Assembly: GCF_014874095.1 (NCBI RefSeq)
Contig: NZ_JADBEB010000001.1
Location: forward strand, 3,782,001 to 3,846,000
DNA from: Plantactinospora soyae
GTDB lineage: Bacteria; Actinomycetota; Actinomycetes; Mycobacteriales; Micromonosporaceae
DNA length: 64,000 nt
Direction of reading: 5' to 3'
Below, one piece after another: positions 8,050 to 15,643 of this stretch. A model generated the notes under the pieces. That model saw only the letters and a list, made by a program, of their open reading frames with translations. It made no database searches and was not told the origin of the DNA. Position 1 is the stretch's first letter. Each line of letters begins with the position of its first letter. The position numbers and the translations under genes are program-made.

Positions 8050-9041
8050 CCTGGCAGTCTCCGGAGCGGCTGTTGCTGCTGCTGGGCGTGGTGGGCCTCG
8101 CCATCTGGTACCTCGTGCTGCAACGGCGCCGCAGCCGGTACGCCGTACGGTTCACGAACCTGCGGCTGCTGGACCGGGTCGCGCCGGACCGGCCGTCCTG
8201 GCGCCGGCACGTTCCGGCCGGGCTGTTCCTCGGCATGCTGGGGCTGCTGGTCGTCGGCTTCGCCCGGCCGGAGGCCGAGGTCCGGGTGCCCCGGGAGCGG
8301 GCCACCGTGATGGTGGCGGTGGACGTCTCGACCTCGATGCTGGCCACCGACGTGGAGCCGGACCGGCTGGCGGCGGCGAAGTCGGCGGCGCACAAGTTCG
8401 CCGACTCGCTGCCCGACGAGTTCAACGTCGGGTTGGTGGCCTTCGCCGGCAGCGCGGCGGTGCTGGTGCCGCCGGGCACCGACCGCTCGGTACTGCACAC
8501 CGGGATCAAGCGGCTCGCCGAGGGCAGTACCGGAGTCCAGGGCACCGCCATCGGCGAGGCGATCGGCACCTCGCTGGAGGCGATCAAGACCTTCGACATG
8601 CAGGCCGCGAAGAACCCGCCACCGGCCCGGATCGTGCTGCTCTCCGACGGCGCGAACACCTCCGGGCGGGATCCGCTCGCGGCGGCCGACGAGGCGGTGC
8701 AGGTGGGCGTGCCGGTGCACACCATCTCGTTCGGCACCGCGTCCGGCTACGTCGCCCGGGGCGGGCGGCCGATCCGGGTACCGGTCGACGGCCAGACCCT
8801 GCGGGCGGTCGCGGAACAGACCAAGGGCGGGTACCACGAGGCGGGGACCAGCGCCGAACTGCGCGCCGTGTACGAGGACATCGGGACCTCGGTGGGCTAC
8901 CGCACCGAGAAGCAGGACGTCTGCCCGGTTCATCGGGATCGGGCTGCTGCTGGCCCTGGCGGCGGCCGGCGGCTCGATGGCGTGGTTCTCCCGACTGCCC
9001 TGACCCGACGCCGGGTGTCCCGATCGGACCTTCTGCCCTGA
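8046..9041 (+). CDS. VWA domain membrane protein, C-terminus apparently frameshifted
   Basis: The start overlaps the DUF58 stop (ATGA). Two membrane helices flank residues ~5-25 and ~58-75 (BatA-like N-terminus). They are followed by a VWA domain with an intact MIDAS, VAVDVSTSM, and a later VLLSDG. After GYRTEKQDV (about base 8921) the frame reads unlike the family. In the +1 frame the sequence gives RFIGIGLLLALAAAGG then SMAWFSRLP and stops at 9003, which is the expected C-terminal helix. So the intact gene should be 8046-9003, and the literal frame to 9041 lacks that helix. Confidence 0.8.
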   Translation: MTWQSPERLLLLLGVVGLAIWYLVLQRRRSRYAVRFTNLRLLDRVAPDRPSWRRHVPAGLFLGMLGLLVVGFARPEAEVRVPRERATVMVAVDVSTSMLATDVEPDRLAAAKSAAHKFADSLPDEFNVGLVAFAGSAAVLVPPGTDRSVLHTGIKRLAEGSTGVQGTAIGEAIGTSLEAIKTFDMQAAKNPPPARIVLLSDGANTSGRDPLAAADEAVQVGVPVHTISFGTASGYVARGGRPIRVPVDGQTLRAVAEQTKGGYHEAGTSAELRAVYEDIGTSVGYRTEKQDVCPVHRDRAAAGPGGGRRLDGVVLPTALTRRRVSRSDLLP

Positions 9042-9074
9042 TCCGACGAGGAGTGGACTGACGAGGAGTGAGCT

Positions 9075-9950
9075 ATGGCAACGCAGACCGGGCTCGGTGA
9101 ACCCCGCGGCCCATGGTTCATCTCACCGGATCTCGAACCGGACGGGCGCGGTGCTCCGGCCGTACCCGATGGGCCGTTCACGCCGACCAGGGCGGCGCGG
9201 CGGCGCCGGGCGCTGCTCGCCGCGCTCGCCGTGGTCGCCCTCTCGATCGGCTCCGGCGGGCTGGCCGGCGGTTACGTGGCCAGCCAGGAGTCGTCGGTGG
9301 GGCGGGGGAAGGCGGCCCAGGCCGCCGTTCCGGCCGACCTGGTGGCCGCGGCCGCGCAGGTCGTGCCGGGAGTCGTCTCGGTGATGGTGGCCGGGGGCGG
9401 CAAGTCGGCGGGCGGCTCCGGATTCGCCCTCGACGACATGCACCACGTCGTCACCAACGACCACATCGTGGCCCGGGGCGGTGGTGGGGAGTCCGGCGGC
9501 GCGGTGATGGTCGAGACCTCGGACGGGCGGCAGTTCCCGGCCCGGATCGTCGGCCGGGACTCCAGCAGCGACATCGCGGTGCTCCGGGTGCCGCCGTCGG
9601 CCGGACTGACCGCGCTTCCGCTGGCGAAGCCCGGCGCGACCCGGGTCGGTGAGCCGGTGCTCGCGGTCGGCTCCCCGCTGGGGCTGGCCGGCACGGTCAC
9701 CGCCGGAATCGTCAGCGCGCTGGACCGCGAGGTCCGGTTGGGCGACAACCGGCACAGTGCGGTGCAGACCGACGCCTCGATCAACCCGGGCAACTCCGGT
9801 GGCCCGCTGGTCAACGCCCGGGGCGAGGTGGTCGGGGTGAACACCGCGATCGCCACCATCGACGGCAGCGGGTCGATCGGGATCGGCTTCGCCATTCCGA
9901 TCGAACAGGTGCAGCAGGTCGCCGACACCATCATCGGCAAGGGCGGCTGA
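9075..9950 (+). CDS. Membrane-anchored trypsin-like serine protease (HtrA-like, no PDZ)
   Basis: The 291-residue S1C protease has a cytoplasmic N-tail (1-44), one transmembrane helix (about 45-70) and an external protease domain. The catalytic triad is visible: His130 (TNDH), Asp166 (SSDIAVL) and Ser241 (GNSGGPL). It ends right after the protease domain and has no PDZ domain. GAGGAG lies 8 nt before ATG 9075. It follows the MoxR-DUF58-VWA genes on the same strand, suggesting an envelope-stress function for the group. Confidence 0.88.
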   Translation: MATQTGLGEPRGPWFISPDLEPDGRGAPAVPDGPFTPTRAARRRRALLAALAVVALSIGSGGLAGGYVASQESSVGRGKAAQAAVPADLVAAAAQVVPGVVSVMVAGGGKSAGGSGFALDDMHHVVTNDHIVARGGGGESGGAVMVETSDGRQFPARIVGRDSSSDIAVLRVPPSAGLTALPLAKPGATRVGEPVLAVGSPLGLAGTVTAGIVSALDREVRLGDNRHSAVQTDASINPGNSGGPLVNARGEVVGVNTAIATIDGSGSIGIGFAIPIEQVQQVADTIIGKGG

Positions 9951-10045
9951 GCCGTCCGTACCCGACCCGGTGGCCTTCGATCCTCGTGCCGGTGGCATCC
10001 GCTCCTTGTGCCGGTGGCGGCCGGTGGCCTCGTACGGATGGGAAC

Positions 10046-10051
10046 TAACCT
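10046..10051 (+). promoter_or_regulatory. -10 box of a leaderless promoter (arfB-like gene)
   Basis: TAACCT ends 6 nt before ATG 10058, so transcription should start at the A of the start codon. No ribosome binding site precedes the gene. Confidence 0.55.
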
Positions 10052-10057
10052 CAGCAG

Positions 10058-10483
10058 ATGGCCGACGACCTGCGCGTGACCGACCGACTGGTGATTCCCG
10101 GCGGTGAGCTGCGGGAGCGGTTCTCCCGTTCGTCCGGGCCGGGCGGGCAGGGCGTGAACACCACCGACTCGCGGGTGGAACTCTCCTTCGACGTCGGCAC
10201 GTCGCCGACCCTGCCGGAGCGCCTCCGGGAACGCGCCTTGGAACGGCTCACCGGCCGGCTCGTCGACGGCGTGCTCACGGTCACCGCCAGCGAGCACCGG
10301 GCGCAACTGGCCAACCGGGAGGCGGCCCGGGCCCGGCTGGCGGCGCTGTTGCGGGACGCGGTGGCGGCTCCGCCCCCGATCCGACGCGCGACGAAGCCGA
10401 GTCGGGGAGCGAAGGAACGGCGGCTGGCCGAGAAGAAGCGACGCGGCCAGATCAAACAGTTGCGCCGGGGCGACGGGGACTGA
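10058..10483 (+). CDS. arfB: ArfB-type peptidyl-tRNA hydrolase (release-factor-like)
   Basis: The 141-residue protein carries the GGQ motif in GPGGQGVN (residues 27-34) and a basic C-terminal tail (SRGAKERRLAEKKRRG), the two hallmarks of ArfB/YaeJ. ArfB enters stalled ribosomes, placing its tail in the empty mRNA channel and hydrolysing peptidyl-tRNA. The length matches the family and it lacks the codon-recognition domain of true release factors. It is probably a single-gene leaderless transcript. Confidence 0.88.
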   Translation: MADDLRVTDRLVIPGGELRERFSRSSGPGGQGVNTTDSRVELSFDVGTSPTLPERLRERALERLTGRLVDGVLTVTASEHRAQLANREAARARLAALLRDAVAAPPPIRRATKPSRGAKERRLAEKKRRGQIKQLRRGDGD

Positions 10484-10557
10484 CCGGTGGTCCGCAGGAC
10501 CCGATCCGCAGGTGACGCCCGGCGGGTGGGAAGGGCGTACCTACCCCGCGGCAGTGC

Positions 10558-11595
10558 TCAGTCCAGCAGGGCGGCGAGGGCCAGGTCGACGTCGTACTCG
10601 GTGGAGTAGAGGTGGAACGAGGCGCGGACCCGGCCGGCCCGGACCGCCGCCCGGACTCCGGCGGACGCCAGCTTCTCCGCCGCCCCGGGTACGTCGACCG
10701 TGACGATCGCGCTGTTCGAGGGCGGCCGGCCGAGGCCGGTCAGGAACCGGTTGGCGAGTCCGACGTTGTGCTCCCGGATTGCCGGTAGGCCGATCTCGGC
10801 GAGCAGTTCCAGTGCCGGAGCCGCCCCGACGAAGCAGAACCAGGCCGGGGAGAGGTCGAACCGGCGGGCGTCGCCGGCCAGCCGCAGCGGGGGACCGTAG
10901 TACGACGCGTGCGGGTCCTCGCCCGCGTACCAGTTCGCGGCCAACGGGGTGATCCGGTCCCGGATCCGGGGGCTGAGATAGCCGAACGCCGCGCCGCGTG
11001 GGGCCATCAACCACTTGTACGCGCCCACCGCCACCACGTCCGCCCGGCTCGCGTCGAACGGAAGCCAGCCGCAGCCCTGGGTCGCGTCGACCACCACCAG
11101 TACGTCGTGCGCCTCGGCGGCGGCGAGTACGTCGTCGTACCGGGCGATGGTGCCGTCGGCGGACTGCACCAGGCTGAACGCCACCAGGTCGGTGTCGGCG
11201 TCGATCTCGTCGGCGAGCCGGTCGAGCGGCACCGTGCGGACCCGTACCCCGCGTTCGGCGTGCACCTGCCAGGGGAACAGGTTGGAGGTGAACTCGACCT
11301 CGGGTACGACCACGGTGCTGCCGGACGGCAACGCCGCACCGATCGGGGCGAGCAGTTGGGACACGGTCGCGCCGACGGTGACGTCCGCGACGGGTACGCC
11401 GACCAGGCCGGCGAAGGCGGCCCGGGACCGTACGGTCGACTCGTCCCACCCCTCCCAGGAGGTACGCCCGACCTGCCAGTCGGCCAGCGCCGACTGCAAC
11501 GCCGTCCAGGCGGGTTCGGGCGGCAGACCGTAGCTGGCCGTGTTCAGCCAGCCCGGCTCGGGTTGCCACAGCTCCTGCGCCTTCACGAGATCCAC
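10558..11595 (-). CDS. Class V aminotransferase family PLP enzyme (EgtE/Csd-like)
   Basis: The 345-residue fold-type I PLP enzyme shows DATQGCGW (Asp binding the pyridine nitrogen) and the PLP lysine in VAVGAYKWLMAPRG. It is short compared with cysteine desulfurases and lacks the catalytic Cys loop at the C-terminus. It resembles the EgtE-like proteins of actinobacteria, but no other ergothioneine genes are nearby, so the substrate is open. The GTG start fits a leaderless transcript from TACGCT. Confidence 0.82.
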   Translation of the reverse strand: MDLVKAQELWQPEPGWLNTASYGLPPEPAWTALQSALADWQVGRTSWEGWDESTVRSRAAFAGLVGVPVADVTVGATVSQLLAPIGAALPSGSTVVVPEVEFTSNLFPWQVHAERGVRVRTVPLDRLADEIDADTDLVAFSLVQSADGTIARYDDVLAAAEAHDVLVVVDATQGCGWLPFDASRADVVAVGAYKWLMAPRGAAFGYLSPRIRDRITPLAANWYAGEDPHASYYGPPLRLAGDARRFDLSPAWFCFVGAAPALELLAEIGLPAIREHNVGLANRFLTGLGRPPSNSAIVTVDVPGAAEKLASAGVRAAVRAGRVRASFHLYSTEYDVDLALAALLD

Positions 11596-11601
11596 TTGAC
11601 C

Positions 11602-11607
11602 AGCGTA
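11602..11607 (-). promoter_or_regulatory. -10 box of a leaderless promoter (aminotransferase)
   Basis: On the minus strand TACGCT lies 6 nt before the GTG at 11595, with ATGACC 16 bp further upstream as a possible -35. No Shine-Dalgarno sequence is present. Confidence 0.5.
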
Positions 11608-11625
11608 GTCAACGATCCGAGCTGG

Positions 11626-12306
11626 TCATGATCGCGACTTCTCGGCTCCGTTGAGGGCGCCGTGCAGGAACAGGTCGACCAGTTCCTCGACGACGACCTG
11701 CGGCTGCCCCTGTGCCGGCGGCCTGCCCCGTCCGAAGAGGAAGTTCAGGAAGATCTCCGCCAGCCGGTCGGGCGGCAGCCGCAGCGTGGCCCTCTCCGGC
11801 TCGAACAGCTCGGCGATCGCCTCCCGGGTCTCGGCCTGCGACCTGTCCCGGCCGATCGACCGGCCGGTTGAGCTGTCCCGGTCGGTCGACCGGTTCCGTG
11901 TGCCGTCGGCAGCGGTCTGCTCTCCGGATGGCGGCCGGTGCGACTGATAGCCCGAGGCGTGCAGCGCGCCGAGCACGGTTCCCATCCGGTTCAGATACCC
12001 GGAGAGCGCCTCGGCGGCCTCCACCAACCTGTCCGCCAACGGCTGCTCCACGGAGATGGACCGTAGTTCCTGCAACACCGTTGTCGGATCCAGGGCCCGG
12101 GCGATGCAGGCGGCCAGCAGTTCCTCCTTGTCGGCGAAGACCCGGAAGATGGTCGCCTCCCCGATCCCTGCCGCTCGGGCGATCTGTTGCGTCGTCACCG
12201 CGCTGCCGAACTCGGCTACCAACGGTAGCGCCGCCTGCAGCACCATCTCTCGTCGTTGTTCCGGAGTCATGCCCGGCGCACGTCGCCGGGTCGCTGGTGT
12301 CGTCAT
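11626..12306 (-). CDS. TetR-family transcriptional regulator with a low-complexity insert
   Basis: The 226-residue repressor has an N-terminal TetR helix-turn-helix (TTQQIARAAGIGEATIFRVFADKEEL, in part) at about residues 39-64. The ligand domain is broken by a Ser/Arg/Asp-rich stretch near residues 125-160 (RSTDRDSSTGRSIGRDR), which looks like a recent low-complexity insertion. Its own start is 12 bp from a perfect 22-bp palindrome, so autorepression is very likely. No transporter gene is adjacent, so other targets are unknown. Confidence 0.87.
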   Translation of the reverse strand: MTTPATRRRAPGMTPEQRREMVLQAALPLVAEFGSAVTTQQIARAAGIGEATIFRVFADKEELLAACIARALDPTTVLQELRSISVEQPLADRLVEAAEALSGYLNRMGTVLGALHASGYQSHRPPSGEQTAADGTRNRSTDRDSSTGRSIGRDRSQAETREAIAELFEPERATLRLPPDRLAEIFLNFLFGRGRPPAQGQPQVVVEELVDLFLHGALNGAEKSRS

Positions 12307-12318
12307 GCCATCCAGCCT

Positions 12319-12340
12319 ACGGAGTGAGTACTCACTCCGT
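12319..12340. promoter_or_regulatory. Perfect 22-bp palindromic operator for the TetR regulator
   Basis: ACGGAGTGAGT followed by its exact reverse complement lies 12 bp upstream of the TetR gene at 12306. The size and TGAGTACTCA core fit a TetR dimer operator. Confidence 0.75.
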
Positions 12341-12393
12341 CAACCGCTCGACTCGCGCAGTCTCGCCCAGTCTTACCGAGCCTCGCGGGTGGC

Positions 12394-12454
12394 GTAACGA
12401 CGCTTACATCCCCAAGGTAGCGGCGCTTCGGAAGGAGTGTTATCGTCGCTAACG
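12394..12454 (+). promoter_or_regulatory. Leaderless promoter and two inverted-repeat boxes for the second TetR gene
   Basis: TATCGT (12441-12446) stands 7 nt before GTG 12454. It lies inside an imperfect palindrome GTTA-N7-TAAC (12440-12454). A second box, GTAA-N6-TTAC, is at 12394-12407. A repressor bound to the first would cover the -10 and start site. Autorepression by the downstream TetR protein is the simplest reading. Confidence 0.5.
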
Positions 12455-13152
12455 TGGATACGAGAACACGGATACTGCACGCGGCGGCCGACCTGCTCGC
12501 CCGATCGCCCGAGGCCGACGTCTCGACCCGGGCGGTCTGCGAGGCCGCCGGTGTCGGCGCCCCGGTTCTCTACCGGCAGTTCGGCGACAAGGAGGGCCTG
12601 CTCTCGGCCGTGGTCGACTTCGGCTTCGAGCAGTACCTGGCGGGCAAGCGCGCCGCGAAGCCCTCGACCGACCCGGTACGGGACCTTCGGGACGGCTGGG
12701 ACAACCACATCTCGTTCGCGCTGGAGAACCCGAACTTCTACCGGCTGATGTACTCGCCGGGGCTCTCCACCCCGCCCGACGCGGCGGCGGAGGCGCACGC
12801 ACTGCTGCTGGCGGTCCTCGAACGCTGCGCGTCGGCGGGCCGACTGCGGGTCAGCCCGACGCTGGCCGCCCAGATGGTGATGCCCGCCAACGCGGGGGTC
12901 GCACTGCTGCTCATCACCCGTCCCGCCATCTACTCCGACGCCGACGAGGTCGCCGCCCGGGTCCGGGAGGCGATCGTCACCGCCGTCACCACCCCGGACG
13001 AGCCGGCCGGTACCGCCCCGCCGGTCGGCGAGGTGGCCGTCCTCGCGGCCAGCCTCGGCGCCCTGCTGCGGGCACAACCGGAGAGCCCGCTCTCCGGCGC
13101 CGAGACCGCGCTGCTGCTGGAGTGGCTGACCCGGCTCGCCGACCGAAGATAA
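12454..13152 (+). CDS. TetR-family transcriptional regulator
   Basis: The 232-residue regulator has its HTH at about residues 22-50 (VSTRAVCEAAGVGAPVLYRQ and FGDKEGLL). The C-terminal ligand domain is longer than average. It reads towards two SDR genes, which it may control, although a palindromic repeat separates them. Its TAA stop (13150-13152) is formed by the first bases of that repeat, so the element is inserted at, or has replaced, the gene's end. Confidence 0.87.
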   Translation: MDTRTRILHAAADLLARSPEADVSTRAVCEAAGVGAPVLYRQFGDKEGLLSAVVDFGFEQYLAGKRAAKPSTDPVRDLRDGWDNHISFALENPNFYRLMYSPGLSTPPDAAAEAHALLLAVLERCASAGRLRVSPTLAAQMVMPANAGVALLLITRPAIYSDADEVAARVREAIVTAVTTPDEPAGTAPPVGEVAVLAASLGALLRAQPESPLSGAETALLLEWLTRLADRR

Positions 13153-13200
13153 GGAAGGGCCCCTTCCTATCGCTTTCTGTAGAAGAAGGGCCCCTTCCTA
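13151..13200. repeat. Micromonosporaceae-type 50-bp palindromic intergenic element, copy 1
   Basis: Two 18-bp arms built on AAGGGGCCCTT flank the 14-nt loop ATCGCTTTCTGTAG. Read on the minus strand it matches the copy at 20263-20312 at 49 of 50 positions. It can fold as a long hairpin and could terminate transcription from both sides. There is no transposase or coding capacity. Confidence 0.85.
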
Positions 13201-13274
13201 ACCACCCACACGGCCGTCGCGACCCGGCGACGTCCGGCGATGACACCTACCCGCACCCCCCGAAGGAGAACACC

Positions 13275-14036
13275 ATGTCCATCGACGCCACCCCGACCGA
13301 GATCCCGACCGTCCGGACCGCCGTCGTGACCGGAGGCTCGCGCGGCATCGGCCGTGGGGTCGCCACCCGACTGGCCGCCGACGGCTACGCCGTGGTCATC
13401 AACTACGCCAGCAACACCAGCGAGGCCGAGGCGGCCGTCCGGGAGGTCGAGGCCGCCGGCGGCCAGGCGATCGCGGTACGCGCCGACGTCGCCGACGAGA
13501 AGGCGATCAGCGCTCTCTTCGACACCGCCGAGCAGACGTACGGCGGGGTCGACGTGGTCGTGAACGCGGCCGGCCGGATGCCACTCTCGCTGCTCGCCGA
13601 CCTCGACCTCGACGTGCTGGACGCCCTCTACCGGACCAACATCCGGGGCACCTTCGTCGTCAACCAGCAGGCGGTACGGCGACTGCGGCCCGGCGGCGCG
13701 ATCGTCAACCTCTCCTCCTCGGTCGTCGGGCTCGCCTTCCCCCGCTACAGCGCCTACGCGGCCACCAAGGGTGCGGTGGAGGCGATGACGCTGGTACTGG
13801 CCCGGGAGCTGCGGGGCCGCGACGTCACGGTGAACGTGGTCGCACCGGGGCCGACCGCCACCGACCTGTTCATCCAGGCCAACGACGAGGAGCGGGTCGC
13901 ACAGCTCGCGGCGCAGCCGCCGCTGGAGCGGCTGGGCGTGCCGGGCGACATCGCGGAGGTGGTCGCCTTCCTCGCCGGCCCGGCCGGTCACTGGGTCAAC
14001 GGCCAGGTGCTGCGCGCCAACGGCGGAATCATCTGA
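13275..14036 (+). CDS. SDR family oxidoreductase (3-oxoacyl-ACP reductase-like)
   Basis: The 253-residue classical short-chain dehydrogenase has the nucleotide motif TGGSRGIG, the structural NAAG, catalytic Ser in NLSSS and the Tyr-x3-Lys pair in YSAYAATKG. It ends with WVNGQVLRANGGI, as in FabG-like enzymes. The ATG at 13275 follows AAGGAGAA at good distance. The frame is open upstream through the repeat, but that part is not coding. A second SDR follows 49 bp later, so both are probably cotranscribed. The substrate is unknown. Confidence 0.9.
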   Translation: MSIDATPTEIPTVRTAVVTGGSRGIGRGVATRLAADGYAVVINYASNTSEAEAAVREVEAAGGQAIAVRADVADEKAISALFDTAEQTYGGVDVVVNAAGRMPLSLLADLDLDVLDALYRTNIRGTFVVNQQAVRRLRPGGAIVNLSSSVVGLAFPRYSAYAATKGAVEAMTLVLARELRGRDVTVNVVAPGPTATDLFIQANDEERVAQLAAQPPLERLGVPGDIAEVVAFLAGPAGHWVNGQVLRANGGII

Positions 14037-14085
14037 CCGCCCACGGCGGAGCCAACCAACCTCAGACGTCCCAGGGAGAACCACA

Positions 14086-14982
14086 ATGGGCAAGATCATC
14101 GTCATCACGGGCGCCTCGAGCGGGTTCGGGGCACTGGGCGCACGGGCGCTCGCCGACGCCGGCCACACCGTCTACGCGGGAATGCGGCAGACCACCGGCC
14201 GGAACGCGGCAGCGGTCGCCGAACTCGACCGGTACGCCACCGGACACGGCGTCGACCTACGTGCCGTGGAACTGGACGTCAGCTCGCAGGAGTCGGCCGA
14301 CGCGGCGATCGGCCGGGTGATCCGGGAACAGGGTCGGCTGGACGTGGTCGTACACAACGCGGGGCACATGGTCACCGGTCCGGCCGAGGCGTTCACCCCG
14401 GAACAGTTCGCCTCGGTGTACGACACCAACGTGCTCGGCACCCAACGGGTCAACCGGGCGGCGCTGCCGCAGTTGCGGAGCCAGCGCAGCGGACTCCTGC
14501 TCTGGGTGGGCAGTTCGAGCACCCGGGGCGGCACCCCGCCGTTCCTCGCCCCGTACTTCGCCGCCAAGGCCGCGATGGACGCCCTCGCCGTCAGCTACGC
14601 GGCGGAGCTGATCCGGTTCGGCATCGACACCTCGATCGTGGTCCCCGGCGCGTTCACGTCCGGCACCAACCACTTCGCCAACGCGGGCTCACCCGACGAC
14701 GAGTCCCGGGTGGCCGACTACGCGGACCGGTACGGCCAGCTGATGGCCGAGGTCGGTGGGCGGCTGGCCGCCCTGGTCCCGCCGGACGCGGACCCGGGCG
14801 CAGTGGCCGAGGCCATCGTGCGGGTGGTGGACCTGCCGGCCGGCGCCCGGCCGTTCCGGGTGCACGTCGATCCGTCCCGGGACGGCAGCGAGGTCGTATC
14901 GACGGTCGCCGACCGGATCCGGGTGGAGTTCCTCCACCGGATCGGGCTCGACGATCTGCTGGCGGCGGACAGTAGCCGGTAA
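14086..14982 (+). CDS. SDR family NAD(P)-dependent oxidoreductase
   Basis: The 298-residue short-chain dehydrogenase shows TGASSGFG at the N-terminus, VHNAGH (NAG motif), Ser in WVGSSS and the catalytic pair in YFAAKAAMD. It is longer than the first SDR by a C-terminal extension (VADRIRVEFLHRIG). A start with GGGAGAACC upstream is used. The pair of reductases next to a TetR regulator resembles small detoxification operons. The substrate cannot be told. Confidence 0.88.
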   Translation: MGKIIVITGASSGFGALGARALADAGHTVYAGMRQTTGRNAAAVAELDRYATGHGVDLRAVELDVSSQESADAAIGRVIREQGRLDVVVHNAGHMVTGPAEAFTPEQFASVYDTNVLGTQRVNRAALPQLRSQRSGLLLWVGSSSTRGGTPPFLAPYFAAKAAMDALAVSYAAELIRFGIDTSIVVPGAFTSGTNHFANAGSPDDESRVADYADRYGQLMAEVGGRLAALVPPDADPGAVAEAIVRVVDLPAGARPFRVHVDPSRDGSEVVSTVADRIRVEFLHRIGLDDLLAADSSR

Positions 14983-15001
14983 CCGGCCGCGACTTCGGGG
15001 T

Positions 15002-15643
15002 TCAGGGGCGGATCGCCCAGGCGTTCACGGCCAGCCGGCCGGTGGTGCCGAGGTCGATTCCGCCCCGGGGCGCGACGATCTGCGTCGGTTCCCCCACGGC
15101 CGGGGCGATCTCCAGGTACTCGCCCTCGGTGGCGGGCACCGTCGACTCCGTCACCGTGTTGCGCCACAGGACCCGCGCCGTCGCCTGGCCGCCCGGGCGC
15201 AGCGTCACCGGCTGGGGCGGAGCGTCGTAGCTGTCCGGCGCGCTGACCGGGGACGAGCCGTTGCCGACCGTGATGTCGAGCGGCCGTCGGTTCCCGTCCA
15301 ACACCCGGACCACAGGAAAGCCGTTCGCGGTGTAGTCCCGGGCGCCGCAGTTGGTGAGCTGGATGCCCAGCGCCCGCAGGCCCATGGCGCTGTCCACCTC
15401 GCCCACGGTGATCGCGACCCCCGACTCCGGACAGTCGGCGGCGGTGCTGCTCGGCGACGGCGTGGGCGGGGGCGGCACCGGTGCGGGACCGGTGCAGGCG
15501 GCGAGCAGGGCGATCCCGCAGAGCAGCGGGCCGAACCGGCGGATCGTGCGGCCGGACCCGATGCTGCCGGACCGGATGTGGCTGGATCGGATGCGGCCGC
15601 TCGGCGTGGCGCTCGCCACGGCCAGGATGGATCTTGGATTCAC
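15002..15643 (-). CDS. DUF4232 domain lipoprotein
   Basis: The 213-residue product starts at a GTG overlapping the stop of the upstream gene (GTGA), which decides the start over longer readings. A hydrophobic stretch ends in the lipobox LLAAC, predicting a lipid-anchored protein. A Pro/Thr/Ser linker follows, then a DUF4232 domain (VDSAMGLRALGIQLTNCG and later YTANGFPVV), which contains two Cys that may pair. Function is unknown. It is expressed with the glycosylase-like gene. Confidence 0.82.
   Translation of the reverse strand: MNPRSILAVASATPSGRIRSSHIRSGSIGSGRTIRRFGPLLCGIALLAACTGPAPVPPPPTPSPSSTAADCPESGVAITVGEVDSAMGLRALGIQLTNCGARDYTANGFPVVRVLDGNRRPLDITVGNGSSPVSAPDSYDAPPQPVTLRPGGQATARVLWRNTVTESTVPATEGEYLEIAPAVGEPTQIVAPRGGIDLGTTGRLAVNAWAIRP

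Noticed and set aside
13151-13200. Palindromic element considered as an insertion sequence or MITE
   Set aside because: It is only 50 bp, with no transposase and no convincing target duplication at any of the three copies. Repeat family is the safest call.
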